From Soonwooa sp023440705 (GTDB lineage Bacteria > Bacteroidota > Bacteroidia > Flavobacteriales > Weeksellaceae), in NCBI GenBank assembly GCA_023440705.1, contig JAEXRP010000018.1, positions 1 through 12,999 of the forward strand: a stretch of DNA of 12,999 nucleotides, given 5' to 3'. A program made the position numbers and the translations under genes. The notes beneath the pieces were generated by a model. That model ran no database searches. It was not told where the DNA came from and saw nothing but the letters and a program-made list of their open reading frames with translations. This document shows positions 1-7,066 of this stretch, piece by piece. Each line of letters opens with the position of its first letter. Within the stretch, counting starts at the first letter, position 1.

Positions 1-28
1 AGGCGGCGATGCTAAAGCTTCGCCGCCT
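1..28. repeat. Perfect 9-bp inverted repeat at the window edge
   Basis: AGGCGGCGA (1-9) is the exact reverse complement of TCGCCGCCT (20-28), with a 10-base loop. It is GC-rich, unlike the surrounding DNA. On the + strand no T-run follows. On the minus strand the following bases lie outside the window, so a terminator cannot be judged. It also fits the reading frame of the decayed gene (Gly-Gly-Asp-Ala-Lys-Ala-Ser-Pro-Pro), so it may simply be coding. Confidence 0.5.
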
Positions 29-330
29 CTGGAATTTTATCACTACCATGATGTCTAGCAGCTCAATAACGCTGTAAAAAAGCATCTCGACGGATTGATT
101 AACACATCTGATGCATCGAAAAACATCTTCATTAACGTTCTACAATATTCCGTTGACCTTACCGAACGTCAAAAGTGTCGTTCATGACCTAATAATTGGG
201 TTTAACAACATCAAAAGTGACCTAAATAAAGATAAAATTTGACATCAAGAATCTCAAAACAGATGTAAACAAGGCTATGACTTTATTCCAGAACCTCAAC
301 GGAATACATCAGAACCGCAAAATACTTTAT
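2..330 (+). pseudogene. Decayed coding remnant of unknown family, 5' end outside window
   Basis: No intact gene covers this stretch, but it reads like protein in three successive + frames. Segment A (positions 2-175) starts GGDAKASPPLEFYHYHDV, meets an in-frame TAG at 56-58, then continues as coding-like sequence (for example KKHLDGLINTSDASKN, then LQYSVDLTERQK) to a TGA at 185. Segment B (about 168-239, next frame) reads VKSVVHDLIIGFNNIKSDLN and ends at TGA 240. Segment C (from 241, next frame again) reads DIKNLKTDVNKAMTLFQNLN and IHQNRKILYSDFNMS, running into the convergent 3' end of msrA. The joined segments would form a helical, Leu/Ile-rich, Asn/Lys-rich chain. One nonsense change plus two +1 shifts would explain the pattern. 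An alternative is that a real upstream gene ends at TAG 56 and the rest is older debris. The family is not recognised. The reading by frame is observed; decay is inferred. Confidence 0.55.
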
Positions 331-974
331 TCAGACTTCAACATGTCTAATGCTCCAAAGTGTTTTTTAAACTTCTGAATTTTCGGACCAACCACCGCGC
401 TACAATAAGGTTGCGTAGGATTAGCGTTGTAATAACCTTGATGATAAGTCTCTGCCGCCCAAAATTTTTCAAACGGAACAATTTCGGTGACATATTTTCC
501 TTCCCACTCTTGCTTCGCTTCCGAGTTTTTAAGAGAAGTTTCAGCGTCTTGTTTTTGTTGTTCAGAATGATAAAAAATCACCGAACGATATTGCGTGCCG
601 ATGTCGTTGCCTTGTCGGTTAAGCGTCGTCGGATTATGTAGAAACCAAAATACTTCCAACAGTTTTGAAAACGAAATAATACTTGGATCAAATTTAATTT
701 GCACTACTTCTGCATGGCCAGTTTCTCCCGTGCAAACTTCTTCGTAAGTGGGATTGTCTTTATGTCCACCAGAATATCCCGAAGTTACACTTTCGACACC
801 TTTTAACATATTGAAACAGCTTTCGACACACCAAAAACAGCCTCCTCCTATTGTTGCTAATTCCATTTTATGATTATTTTTTGGTTTAACATTTATTGTT
901 TTAGGTTTAGAATCTTGTCCATTACAACCGACAAATACTAACAAAGTCAATATAAATAATGCAAGATTTTTCAT
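327..974 (-). CDS. msrA: Peptide-methionine (S)-S-oxide reductase MsrA, predicted lipoprotein
   Basis: Reduces methionine-S-sulfoxide in oxidised proteins. At 215 residues it carries the MsrA signature GGGCFWC (residues 43-49) with the catalytic Cys46, followed by the family blocks GYSGGHKDNPTYEEVC (67-81), TGHAEVVQIKFDP and NDIGTQYRS (123-131). Cys191 in the C-terminal PYCSAVVGPK block is a likely resolving cysteine. Residues 1-16 are hydrophobic after MKN and lead to FVGC with Cys17, a slightly loose lipobox, so the enzyme is probably exported and lipid-anchored in the envelope. This supports the start at 974, although an internal Met37 just before the core would give a cytosolic form. The gene begins 22 bases after the ROK kinase stop on the same strand, so the two are probably co-transcribed. 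Its 3' end meets the decayed gene on the opposite strand. Family assignment is secure; the location is inferred from the leader. Confidence 0.95.
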   Translation of the reverse strand: MKNLALFILTLLVFVGCNGQDSKPKTINVKPKNNHKMELATIGGGCFWCVESCFNMLKGVESVTSGYSGGHKDNPTYEEVCTGETGHAEVVQIKFDPSIISFSKLLEVFWFLHNPTTLNRQGNDIGTQYRSVIFYHSEQQKQDAETSLKNSEAKQEWEGKYVTEIVPFEKFWAAETYHQGYYNANPTQPYCSAVVGPKIQKFKKHFGALDMLKSE

Positions 975-996
975 TTTTAAAAAAGTTTAAATAAAA

Positions 997-1962
997 TTAT
1001 TTTCCCCAGACCAAAGCACTTGCACCAAGAATGGCAGCATCGGCTTCGTCCAATTCGCTGGTCACTAATTTCACTTTATTACGGAAAATTGGTAACAAGT
1101 TTTTTTCCATGTGAATTTTGGTAGGTTTCAAAATATAATCGCCCGCTTTGATAACACCTCCAAATAACAAAATAGCTTCCTGTGAAGAGAACATCACAAA
1201 ATTGGCTAAAGCTTCACCCAAAATTTGACCTGTATATCGAAAAACTTCTTTAGCGATATCGTCTCCTTTTTCAGCGCACTCGAATACTGTTTGCGAGTTA
1301 ATTGCATCTTCTGGAAAATCGTTTAGCATCGAACTCGGAAATTCTGCGCGCAATTTTTTTGCGGTGATACTAATGCCAGACGCCGATGCATAAGCTTCTA
1401 ACGAGCCTTCAGAATCGGTGCTCCAATGTCTTCTTCCACCAGGTTTCACAATCGTATGACCAAGTTCACCAGCAAAACCGTCGTGACCGTAGATTAATTG
1501 ACCATTTGAGATAATGCCACTACCAACACCAGTTCCCAAAGTTATCATGATAAAATCTCGCATACCGCGCGCTGCGCCGTACATCATTTCGCCCAAAGCA
1601 GCAGCATTAGCATCATTGGTGATGGTGCAAGGTTTTTCAAATTTTTCTGTGATTAATTTTGCAAACGGAACAACGCCTTTCCAGCTAAGATTGGGAGCAT
1701 GTTCTATCGTTCCTTTATAATAATTCGCATTCGGAGCGCCAACGCCAACGCCACGCACCGATACTTCGGGATGCATGTCAACCAAGGTTTTTATATTGTT
1801 GTAAAGCTCATCTATAAAGTCTTCGACTTTGTCGTAACCCGTTGTTTTTAGGCTTCCTTTTTGGAGGATTTCGCCACGGTGGTTAACGAGCCCGAATTTC
1901 GTATTAGTGCCGCCAATATCGATGCCGATTGCGACTTCGTTGGATAAATCTAGTAATGCCAT
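997..1962 (-). CDS. ROK-family sugar kinase, glucokinase-like
   Basis: Likely phosphorylates a hexose (glucose or a related sugar) with ATP in the cytoplasm. The 321-residue length is normal for ROK kinases. The N-terminal phosphate loop is IGIDIGGTNTKFG (12-24); the sugar-binding and catalytic block is TITNDANAAALGE (113-125), with Asp117 as probable general base; LGTGVGSG (142-149) is the second phosphate motif; GELGH (165-169) keeps the usual metal-site His169. The cysteine motif that normally follows (CxCGxxGC) is absent: the segment before LEAYAS reads GRRHWSTDSEGS (176-187), with no cysteine. Zinc binding by the usual route is therefore unlikely. This may be a lineage trait, since the flanking blocks are intact. 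The ATG at 1962 precedes the first motif by a normal distance. It probably heads a two-gene unit with msrA. Substrate specificity cannot be read from the sequence, so no symbol is given. Confidence 0.9.
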   Translation of the reverse strand: MALLDLSNEVAIGIDIGGTNTKFGLVNHRGEILQKGSLKTTGYDKVEDFIDELYNNIKTLVDMHPEVSVRGVGVGAPNANYYKGTIEHAPNLSWKGVVPFAKLITEKFEKPCTITNDANAAALGEMMYGAARGMRDFIMITLGTGVGSGIISNGQLIYGHDGFAGELGHTIVKPGGRRHWSTDSEGSLEAYASASGISITAKKLRAEFPSSMLNDFPEDAINSQTVFECAEKGDDIAKEVFRYTGQILGEALANFVMFSSQEAILLFGGVIKAGDYILKPTKIHMEKNLLPIFRNKVKLVTSELDEADAAILGASALVWGK

Positions 1963-2132
1963 CTTGTATTTTATCGAAAGATAAATTTAGTGAAAATCTT
2001 AGAGCTTAAACATGATAACCATAAAAGTTTCAAAAGATAATAAAAAACCGTTGTGCATTTAGAACTCGTTTTTCAAAAACCAAGTATTAACGTCTTGTTT
2101 ACCTTAAATAATTGTAAAATCATTGTAATAAA

Positions 2133-2180
2133 CTTTGTTTAGCTTCGCGATAATTTTTATAAACGCAAAGCTAGACAAAG
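2133..2180. repeat. Imperfect inverted repeat with a third partial copy nearby
   Basis: CTTTGTTTAGCTTCGCG (2133-2149) matches the reverse complement of CGCAAAGCTAGACAAAG (2164-2180) at 15 of 17 positions, with a 14-base A/T loop. GCTAGGCAAAG at 2211-2221 repeats the right arm with one change. It could form an RNA hairpin upstream of the ROK kinase, or it may be a degenerate intergenic repeat. The pattern is observed; the function is unknown. Confidence 0.6.
2166..2173 (-). promoter_or_regulatory. Candidate -7 element (TAGCTTTG) for the ROK kinase/msrA unit
   Basis: Read on the minus strand this is TAGCTTTG, an exact fit to the Bacteroidota TAnnTTTG element. A TTG (minus strand, 2190-2192) lies 16 bases upstream, slightly close for the usual -33 box. 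The match overlaps the inverted-repeat arm and would leave a leader of roughly 195 bases, so this is a weak call. Confidence 0.25.
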
Positions 2181-2287
2181 CATATTACTCAAAATAATTG
2201 ATTTTTTTAAGCTAGGCAAAGGCACTTCGTTTATAATAAGAAACACAAGAAATTGAATGTCAATTTTTATTTTAATTTTAAAACAAA

Positions 2288-2320
2288 AAAACCGAAGATT
2301 GTAGAAAAATCTTCGGTTTT
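2288..2320 (-). terminator. Rho-independent terminator of secA
   Basis: AAAACCGAAGATT (2288-2300) and AATCTTCGGTTTT (2308-2320) form a perfect 13-bp stem with a 7-base loop, 17 bases past the secA stop codon. On the minus strand the stem runs into a tract of seven T's followed by GTTT, the expected terminator form. Confidence 0.9.
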
Positions 2321-2336
2321 ATAATATTTAATATTC

Positions 2337-5300
2337 TTATGCAGGAATTTCGCCTTTGTATAAGAATGAAATGATTTCTTTATTAACCTTGTCAACCATC
2401 TCGCTGAATAGGAAGAAAGATTCTTGCTTGTAGATTACTAGCGGATCTTTTTGTTCGTAAACTGCGCCTTGCGATGATCTTCTTAGGTCGTCCATCTCAC
2501 GAAGGTGAGTTTTCCAGTTTTCATCAATGATTGCTAAACAGATATTCTTTTCAAAATCTGTGATAAGACTTTCACACTTCGTTTCGTAAGCTTGTTGAAG
2601 ATCTGTTACAATCGTCGTTGTTTTAACACCATCAGAGAAAGGAACTTGGATCATTTTGAACATGCTACCTTGGTTAAGGAATACATTCTCGATGATTGGG
2701 TTTGCTTTTTCTTTAAGAAGTTGCAATTTCATTTTGTAATCTTCTTGTGCGCTTGCAAAAACTTTGTCCACCAATTGTTTCTCTTGTAAGTTGCTGAATT
2801 CTTGCTCAGTAACTGGAGATTCCATTGTGAAATATTTAATTAAATCAAATTCAAAATCTTTGAAGTTTCCGTTAGCTTTAGCCGCTGCAACAATAGATGC
2901 AGACGTATCATAGATCATGTTAACGATGTCATACTTAAGGTGATCACCGAACAAAGCATTCTTTCTTCTCTTGTAGATTACGTCACGTTGTTTGTTCATA
3001 ACGTCATCGTATTCTAGAAGTTTTTTACGGATACCAAAGTTATTTTCTTCAACTTTTTTCTGAGCTCTTTCAATAGATTTAGAAATCATTGAGTGTTGGA
3101 TAACTTCACCATCTTTATGACCCATTCTGTCCATCATTTTCGCAATTCTTTCTGAACCGAAAAGACGCATCAAGTTATCTTCCAAAGACACATAAAATTG
3201 TGATGATCCTGGATCTCCTTGACGACCTGCACGACCTCTCAACTGTCTGTCAACACGTCTAGAGTCATGTCTTTCTGTACCAATAATTGCTAAACCTCCA
3301 GCATCTTTAACTTCTGATAAAAGCTTGATATCGGTACCACGACCTGCCATGTTAGTTGCAATCGTCACAACACCTGGTTGACCTGCTCCAGCAACGATTT
3401 CTGCTTCTTTTTTGTGAAGTTTCGCGTTAAGAACTTGGTGATTAATTTTTCTAAGTTGTAATGCTCTAGATAACAATTGAGAAATCTCTACCGAAGTTGT
3501 TCCCACAAGAACTGGTCTTCCAGCAGCTGTTAATTTTTCGATTTCTTCGATTACAGCATTATATTTTTCGCGATTCGTTTTGTATACTAAATCGTGTCTG
3601 TCATGTCTTTGAATTGGTCTGTTGGTTGGGATAACCACAACATCCAATTTGTAAATCTGCCAAAATTCTCCAGCTTCAGTTTCCGCTGTACCAGTCATAC
3701 CTGCTAACTTGTTGTACATACGGAAATAGTTCTGTAAAGTTACCGTTGCGAAAGTCTGTGTCGCTGCTTCGATTTTTACATTTTCTTTAGCTTCGATAGC
3801 TTGGTGAAGACCGTCAGAATAACGACGACCATCCATGATACGACCAGTTTGCTCATCAACGATTTTTACTTCGCCATCGATAACAACGTACTCGTCATCT
3901 TTTTCGAAAAGCGTGTAAGCCTTAAGAAGTTGGTTAAGGGTATGGATACGCTCAGATTTAACAGCGAAATCTCTGAACAATTCGTCTTTTCTAGCGAATT
4001 CTTCTTCTTTTGTTAAACCTTGTTTTTCTAGTTCTGCTACTTCTGTCCCAATGTCTTGTAATACGAAGAAGTTAGGATCTTCGTTACCAGCAGACATATA
4101 TTCTACACCTTTGTCAGTAAGATCGATTTGATTGTTTTTTTCGTCAATCACAAAATAAAGATCTTTATCTACAATCGGCATATCGCGGTTGTTGTCTTGC
4201 ATATATTGCGCTTCAACTTTCTGAAGCAATGCACGATTTCCGCTTTCTGATAAGAATTTAATTAAAGGACGAGATTTTGGAAGTCCTCTGTAAGCTTGTA
4301 ATAATTTGAAACCACCTTCTTTAGTATTTCCGTTTGCAATTAATTTTTTTGCTTCATTAAAAATACCTGTGATGGTTCTTTTTTGAATATCAACGATGCG
4401 GTCGATAGATGGTTTTAAAACATCAAATTCTTGTCTATCACCTTGAGGAACTGGTCCAGAAATAATTAATGGCGTTCTTGCATCATCAATTAAAACTGAG
4501 TCAACCTCATCGACAATCGCAAAGTTAAGTTCACCTTGTACCAATTCGGTTGGTGAAGCCACCATGTTATCTCTCAAATAATCGAAACCAAATTCGTTAT
4601 TTGTTCCGTATGTAATGCTCGATTGGTAAGCTTTTCTTCTTGCGTCCGAGTTAGGTTGGTGATTATCGATACAATCGATGCTCATCCCGTGGAACATATA
4701 TAATGGTCCCATCCAAGCGGAGTCACGTTTTGCAAGATAGTCGTTAACCGTTACAACGTGTACACCACGTCCTGGAAGTGCATTTAAGAAAATTGGAAGC
4801 GTCCCTACCAAAGTTTTACCTTCACCAGTTGCCATCTCCGCAATCTTACCAGAGTGTAGTACAATACCACCAATAAACTGAGTGTCATAATGTACCATAT
4901 CCCAAGTTACGGCTGTACCAGCTGCATCCCATTGGTTTTTCCAAACGGCTGTATCGCCTTCTAACTCTACGAAGTCTCTAGTTGCAGCCAACTCTCTGTC
5001 CCAATCTGATGCCTTTACACGGATTGATCCATTCTGAGCTAGACGTCTAGAAGTTTCTTTTACTAATGCGAAAGCTTCTGGAAGAATTTCTCCAAGGACT
5101 TTCTCTTCGATTTGGTAAGAATCTTTTTTAAGAGCTTCTATTTTACCGAAAAGCGCTTCCTTCTCATCAACATTTTCTGTAGTTTTTAATTGCTCTTGTA
5201 CAGAGTTAATCTGCTCTGTAATAGAAGCTGTAGCTGTTTTGATCTTTGATCTAAACTCTTCTGTCTTCTCTCTCAGTCCATCATCTGTTAATTGCTGAAT

Positions 5301-5408
5301 GCTAGGCTCTACAGCTTTGATCTTGTTAACAACTTTTTTTACTTCTTTTAAGTCCTTTGCGTTTTTATCACCCAAAAAACTTTTAAGAACACTATTTAAA
5401 AAACTCAT
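2337..5408 (-). CDS. secA: Preprotein translocase ATPase SecA, without C-terminal zinc tail
   Basis: The motor ATPase that drives unfolded preproteins through SecYEG at the inner membrane. Visible motifs in order: Walker A MATGEGKT (192-199); YGTNNEFGFDYLRDN (267-281); Walker B DEVDSVLIDDARTP (300-313); a long insertion of about residues 325-500, usual in Bacteroidota SecA, before GRIMDGRRYSDGLHQAIEAK (522-541) of the preprotein-binding region; MTGTAETE (571-578); TNMAGRGTDIKL (685-696); RQLRGRAGRQGDPG (721-734) of the second helicase domain; then the scaffold helix with EYDDVMNKQRDVIY (799-812). The 1023-residue protein ends shortly after the helical wing at FLYKGEIPA. The C-terminal linker with the CxCxSGxxxxxC(C/H) zinc site is missing, and the bases after the stop encode none in the next frame. 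The gene has its own strong terminator. No clear promoter was seen in the 113-base gap to DUF2795, so read-through from that gene is plausible. Confidence 0.98.
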   Translation of the reverse strand: MSFLNSVLKSFLGDKNAKDLKEVKKVVNKIKAVEPSIQQLTDDGLREKTEEFRSKIKTATASITEQINSVQEQLKTTENVDEKEALFGKIEALKKDSYQIEEKVLGEILPEAFALVKETSRRLAQNGSIRVKASDWDRELAATRDFVELEGDTAVWKNQWDAAGTAVTWDMVHYDTQFIGGIVLHSGKIAEMATGEGKTLVGTLPIFLNALPGRGVHVVTVNDYLAKRDSAWMGPLYMFHGMSIDCIDNHQPNSDARRKAYQSSITYGTNNEFGFDYLRDNMVASPTELVQGELNFAIVDEVDSVLIDDARTPLIISGPVPQGDRQEFDVLKPSIDRIVDIQKRTITGIFNEAKKLIANGNTKEGGFKLLQAYRGLPKSRPLIKFLSESGNRALLQKVEAQYMQDNNRDMPIVDKDLYFVIDEKNNQIDLTDKGVEYMSAGNEDPNFFVLQDIGTEVAELEKQGLTKEEEFARKDELFRDFAVKSERIHTLNQLLKAYTLFEKDDEYVVIDGEVKIVDEQTGRIMDGRRYSDGLHQAIEAKENVKIEAATQTFATVTLQNYFRMYNKLAGMTGTAETEAGEFWQIYKLDVVVIPTNRPIQRHDRHDLVYKTNREKYNAVIEEIEKLTAAGRPVLVGTTSVEISQLLSRALQLRKINHQVLNAKLHKKEAEIVAGAGQPGVVTIATNMAGRGTDIKLLSEVKDAGGLAIIGTERHDSRRVDRQLRGRAGRQGDPGSSQFYVSLEDNLMRLFGSERIAKMMDRMGHKDGEVIQHSMISKSIERAQKKVEENNFGIRKKLLEYDDVMNKQRDVIYKRRKNALFGDHLKYDIVNMIYDTSASIVAAAKANGNFKDFEFDLIKYFTMESPVTEQEFSNLQEKQLVDKVFASAQEDYKMKLQLLKEKANPIIENVFLNQGSMFKMIQVPFSDGVKTTTIVTDLQQAYETKCESLITDFEKNICLAIIDENWKTHLREMDDLRRSSQGAVYEQKDPLVIYKQESFFLFSEMVDKVNKEIISFLYKGEIPA

Positions 5409-5487
5409 TATCTATTGATTTTTTCGTCAGGAATCATCCTTAGTTTTGAAGAAAACCAAATGTCTTCTTCGTTAATAATTCAGTGAA

Positions 5488-5510
5488 GCCTTTGGAGGTT
5501 ATCCAAAGGC
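5488..5510 (-). repeat. Perfect 8-bp hairpin between DUF2795 gene and secA
   Basis: GCCTTTGG (5488-5495) pairs exactly with CCAAAGGC (5503-5510) around a 7-base loop. It starts 12 bases past the DUF2795 stop codon. On the minus (gene) strand no T-run follows (TTCACTG), so it is a poor terminator. A partial terminator or RNA-processing/stabilising hairpin in the secA leader are alternatives. Confidence 0.6.
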
Positions 5511-5521
5511 ATTATTTAATA

Positions 5522-5743
5522 TTAATATTCGTCTTCGTTCCACAAGAAGTCTTCGTCAGACGGGTAGTCAGACCATACTTCTTCGATGCTTTCGTAGACT
5601 TCACCTTCGTCTTCGATGGCTTGTAAGTTTTCTACAACTTCCATTGGCGCACCAGTTCTGATGGCATAGTCGATAAGTTCTGCCTTAGTCATTGGCCAAG
5701 GTGCGTCGCTCAGATATGAAGCTAATTCTAAAGTCCAGTACAT
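5522..5743 (-). CDS. DUF2795 family small acidic protein
   Basis: A 73-residue cytosolic protein with no signal peptide or membrane segment. The centre, PMTKAELIDYAIRTGAPMEVVENLQAI in overall pattern (residues 17-43), matches the DUF2795 form in which a helix-turn-helix-like stretch contains [ST]KxELxxYA and GAPxEVxxxL. The C-terminus is strongly acidic (EDEGEVYESIEEVWSDYPSDED, about residues 44-65). The family's biochemical role is unknown to me; the compact three-helix look could suit nucleic-acid or protein binding, which is speculation. It is followed on the same strand by secA after 113 bases and may share its transcript. The start at 5743 has a TACTTTTG element only 15-22 bases upstream, implying a very short leader. 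Confidence 0.85.
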   Translation of the reverse strand: MYWTLELASYLSDAPWPMTKAELIDYAIRTGAPMEVVENLQAIEDEGEVYESIEEVWSDYPSDEDFLWNEDEY

Positions 5744-5757
5744 AATTTAATTTTTTG

Positions 5758-5765
5758 CAAAAGTA
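5758..5765 (-). promoter_or_regulatory. Candidate -7 element (TACTTTTG) for DUF2795 (and secA)
   Basis: On the minus strand this is TACTTTTG, an exact TAnnTTTG match, ending 15 bases before the DUF2795 ATG. No TTG was found at the usual -33 distance, so only half of the promoter pattern is present. Transcription from here would give a leader of roughly 8 bases and could continue into secA. Confidence 0.4.
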
Positions 5766-5806
5766 AAAAAATAGGTTATATAATATAAATTTTATTCTCT
5801 CTTTTC

Positions 5807-5837
5807 AAATAAATTTAAAAACTTTTTAAATTTATTT
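5807..5837. repeat. Perfect 15-bp all-A/T palindrome
   Basis: AAATAAATTTAAAAA (5807-5821) and TTTTTAAATTTATTT (5823-5837) are exact reverse complements separated by one C. It lies upstream of the DUF2795 promoter candidate and downstream of the epimerase. It could be a second terminator for the epimerase, a cruciform-prone site, or an operator for an AT-preferring protein. The symmetry is observed; the role is unknown. Confidence 0.7.
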
Positions 5838-5854
5838 TTAAGTTTAATTTAATA

Positions 5855-5909
5855 AAAAGCTTGCGAAGCGCTGTATTTAACATTGTTTCGCGAGACTTGC
5901 TAAGCTTTT
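5855..5909 (-). terminator. Probable terminator of the epimerase gene
   Basis: AAAAGCTT (5855-5862) pairs with AAGCTTTT (5902-5909), and inside it GCGAA (5863-5867) pairs with TTCGC (5887-5891), leaving a large loop and a bulged side. On the minus strand the outer arm ends in a TTTTTATT tract. One arm overlaps the epimerase stop codon (5900-5902). The long loop makes this less certain than the other terminators here. Confidence 0.45.
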
Positions 5910-6925
5910 CTCAAAAACCATTCCACAAATTTTTTTATGCCATTTTGGAAGTTGGTCGTTGGTTTATAGTCAATTATTGTCATAGCTTTTGTAATATCAG
6001 CGTTCGTTTTTGTCACATCGCCAGGTTGCATTGGCAGTTTTTTAAGATGTGCTTTTTGTGACATTTCTGTTTCTATGGTTGACAACATTTCGTTGAGGTT
6101 GATCACTTCGCTTTCGCCAAGATTCAAGATTTCGTACACGTTATCGTTGTTTTCAAGATAATTAATTGATTTCAGGATGCCATCAATAATATCATCAATA
6201 AAGGTATAATCTCTTGCGGTACTGCCATCGCCATAGAAAGGAAGTTCTTTTTCTTCAGAAATTAATTTCGTGAATTTATGAATTGCCAAGTCTGGACGCT
6301 GCTTCGGACCATAAACCGTGAAAAAACGCAATTGTATCATATCTATATTATAAAGATGATGATAAACGTGTCCCATTATTTCGCCACATTTTTTAGTTGC
6401 TGCGTAAGGCGAAATCGGTCTGTCAACATTGTCAGTTTCAGAAAACGGAATTTTCTCATTATTGCCATAAACACTTGAAGAAGATGCACAAACAAATTTT
6501 TTGATATTGTGTTTTTTGCAAAGCTCCCAGAGATTCATTGTGCCACGGATGTTGACAGATTCGTAGTCCAAAGGTCTTTCGATAGAAGGTCTAACGCCAG
6601 CCAAAGCCGCCAAGTGAATCACTAAATCAATTTTATGATTGTTAAAGATTTTTTCTAAACCGTCGAGGTCACGAATGTCTTGATAGTAAAGCTGATACTT
6701 ATCACTTTTAGTCAAGCTTTCAAGCTTTGCAATGTCTTCTTCTTTTGTTTTAAAACTAAAATCTGGAGAAAGTCCAATGCTGTCTAAAGTGTTTTCAATT
6801 TTGATTTTATAATCGTAAAAATCATCAAAGTTATCGATGTTAATGACAGAATGTCCATTTTTGAGAAGATGTTCGACAAGGTGAGAACCGATAAAGCCCG
6901 AACCACCTGTAACTAGATATTGCAT
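5900..6925 (-). CDS. NAD-dependent epimerase, UDP-glucuronate 4-epimerase-like (extended SDR)
   Basis: A 341-residue extended short-chain dehydrogenase acting on a nucleotide sugar in the cytoplasm. The NAD-binding loop is TGGSGFIGSH (6-15), with acidic Asp31 after the second strand, which favours NAD over NADP. LAALAGVRPSIE (105-116) is the block typical of UDP-glucuronate 4-epimerases. The active site shows Ser149-151 and YAATK with Tyr174 and Lys178. FFTVYGPKQRPDLAIHKF (201-218) and GDGSTARDYTFIDD (232-245) form the sugar-nucleotide pocket. Conversion of UDP-glucuronate to UDP-galacturonate is the best guess; a related uronic or hexose epimerase is possible. The product would feed capsule or lipopolysaccharide synthesis. 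It stands alone, divergent from the DUF2797 gene, with a TACATTTG element 21 bases upstream of its ATG. Confidence 0.9.
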   Translation of the reverse strand: MQYLVTGGSGFIGSHLVEHLLKNGHSVINIDNFDDFYDYKIKIENTLDSIGLSPDFSFKTKEEDIAKLESLTKSDKYQLYYQDIRDLDGLEKIFNNHKIDLVIHLAALAGVRPSIERPLDYESVNIRGTMNLWELCKKHNIKKFVCASSSSVYGNNEKIPFSETDNVDRPISPYAATKKCGEIMGHVYHHLYNIDMIQLRFFTVYGPKQRPDLAIHKFTKLISEEKELPFYGDGSTARDYTFIDDIIDGILKSINYLENNDNVYEILNLGESEVINLNEMLSTIETEMSQKAHLKKLPMQPGDVTKTNADITKAMTIIDYKPTTNFQNGIKKFVEWFLRKA

Positions 6926-6945
6926 ACTTGTGTTTTCTTGATTCG

Positions 6946-6953
6946 CAAATGTA
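6946..6953 (-). promoter_or_regulatory. Candidate -7 element (TACATTTG) for the epimerase
   Basis: An exact TAnnTTTG match on the minus strand, 20 bases from the epimerase ATG. No TTG stands at the expected -33 position, so the call rests on one element and its location. Confidence 0.4.
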
Positions 6954-7066
6954 ATAAAATAAAGAGATTTTTAATAAAAAGCTTTTGTAACAAGTTGCAG
7001 TTTTTTGCACATATTTTAATAATGATAAAATAGAAAAGACTAATTTTATAGTCTTAAATTTTTGAG

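Larger units (their letters stand above)
1963..2336. other. 374-base gene-free stretch between secA and the ROK kinase
   Basis: No coding frame was found here. The stretch holds the secA terminator (2288-2320), an imperfect 17-base inverted repeat (2133-2180), a further partial copy of the repeat at 2211-2221, and a small 7-bp hairpin, AAATTGA/TCAATTT, at 2250-2266. The promoter of the ROK kinase should lie here. The only exact TAnnTTTG match on the minus strand is inside the inverted repeat (2166-2173), about 200 bases from the start codon. A near match with a three-base spacer lies at about 2031-2039. Confidence 0.7.

Noticed and set aside
360..641. Open frame of 93 codons on the + strand inside msrA
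   Set aside because: It is the antisense shadow of a well-conserved msrA coding sequence, has a very basic, Phe/Arg-rich composition and no recognisable motif.
2111..2130. Short direct repeat (ATTGTAA twice, 11 bases apart)
   Set aside because: Only seven bases in an A/T-rich gap; expected by chance and not enough for a repeat array or iteron.
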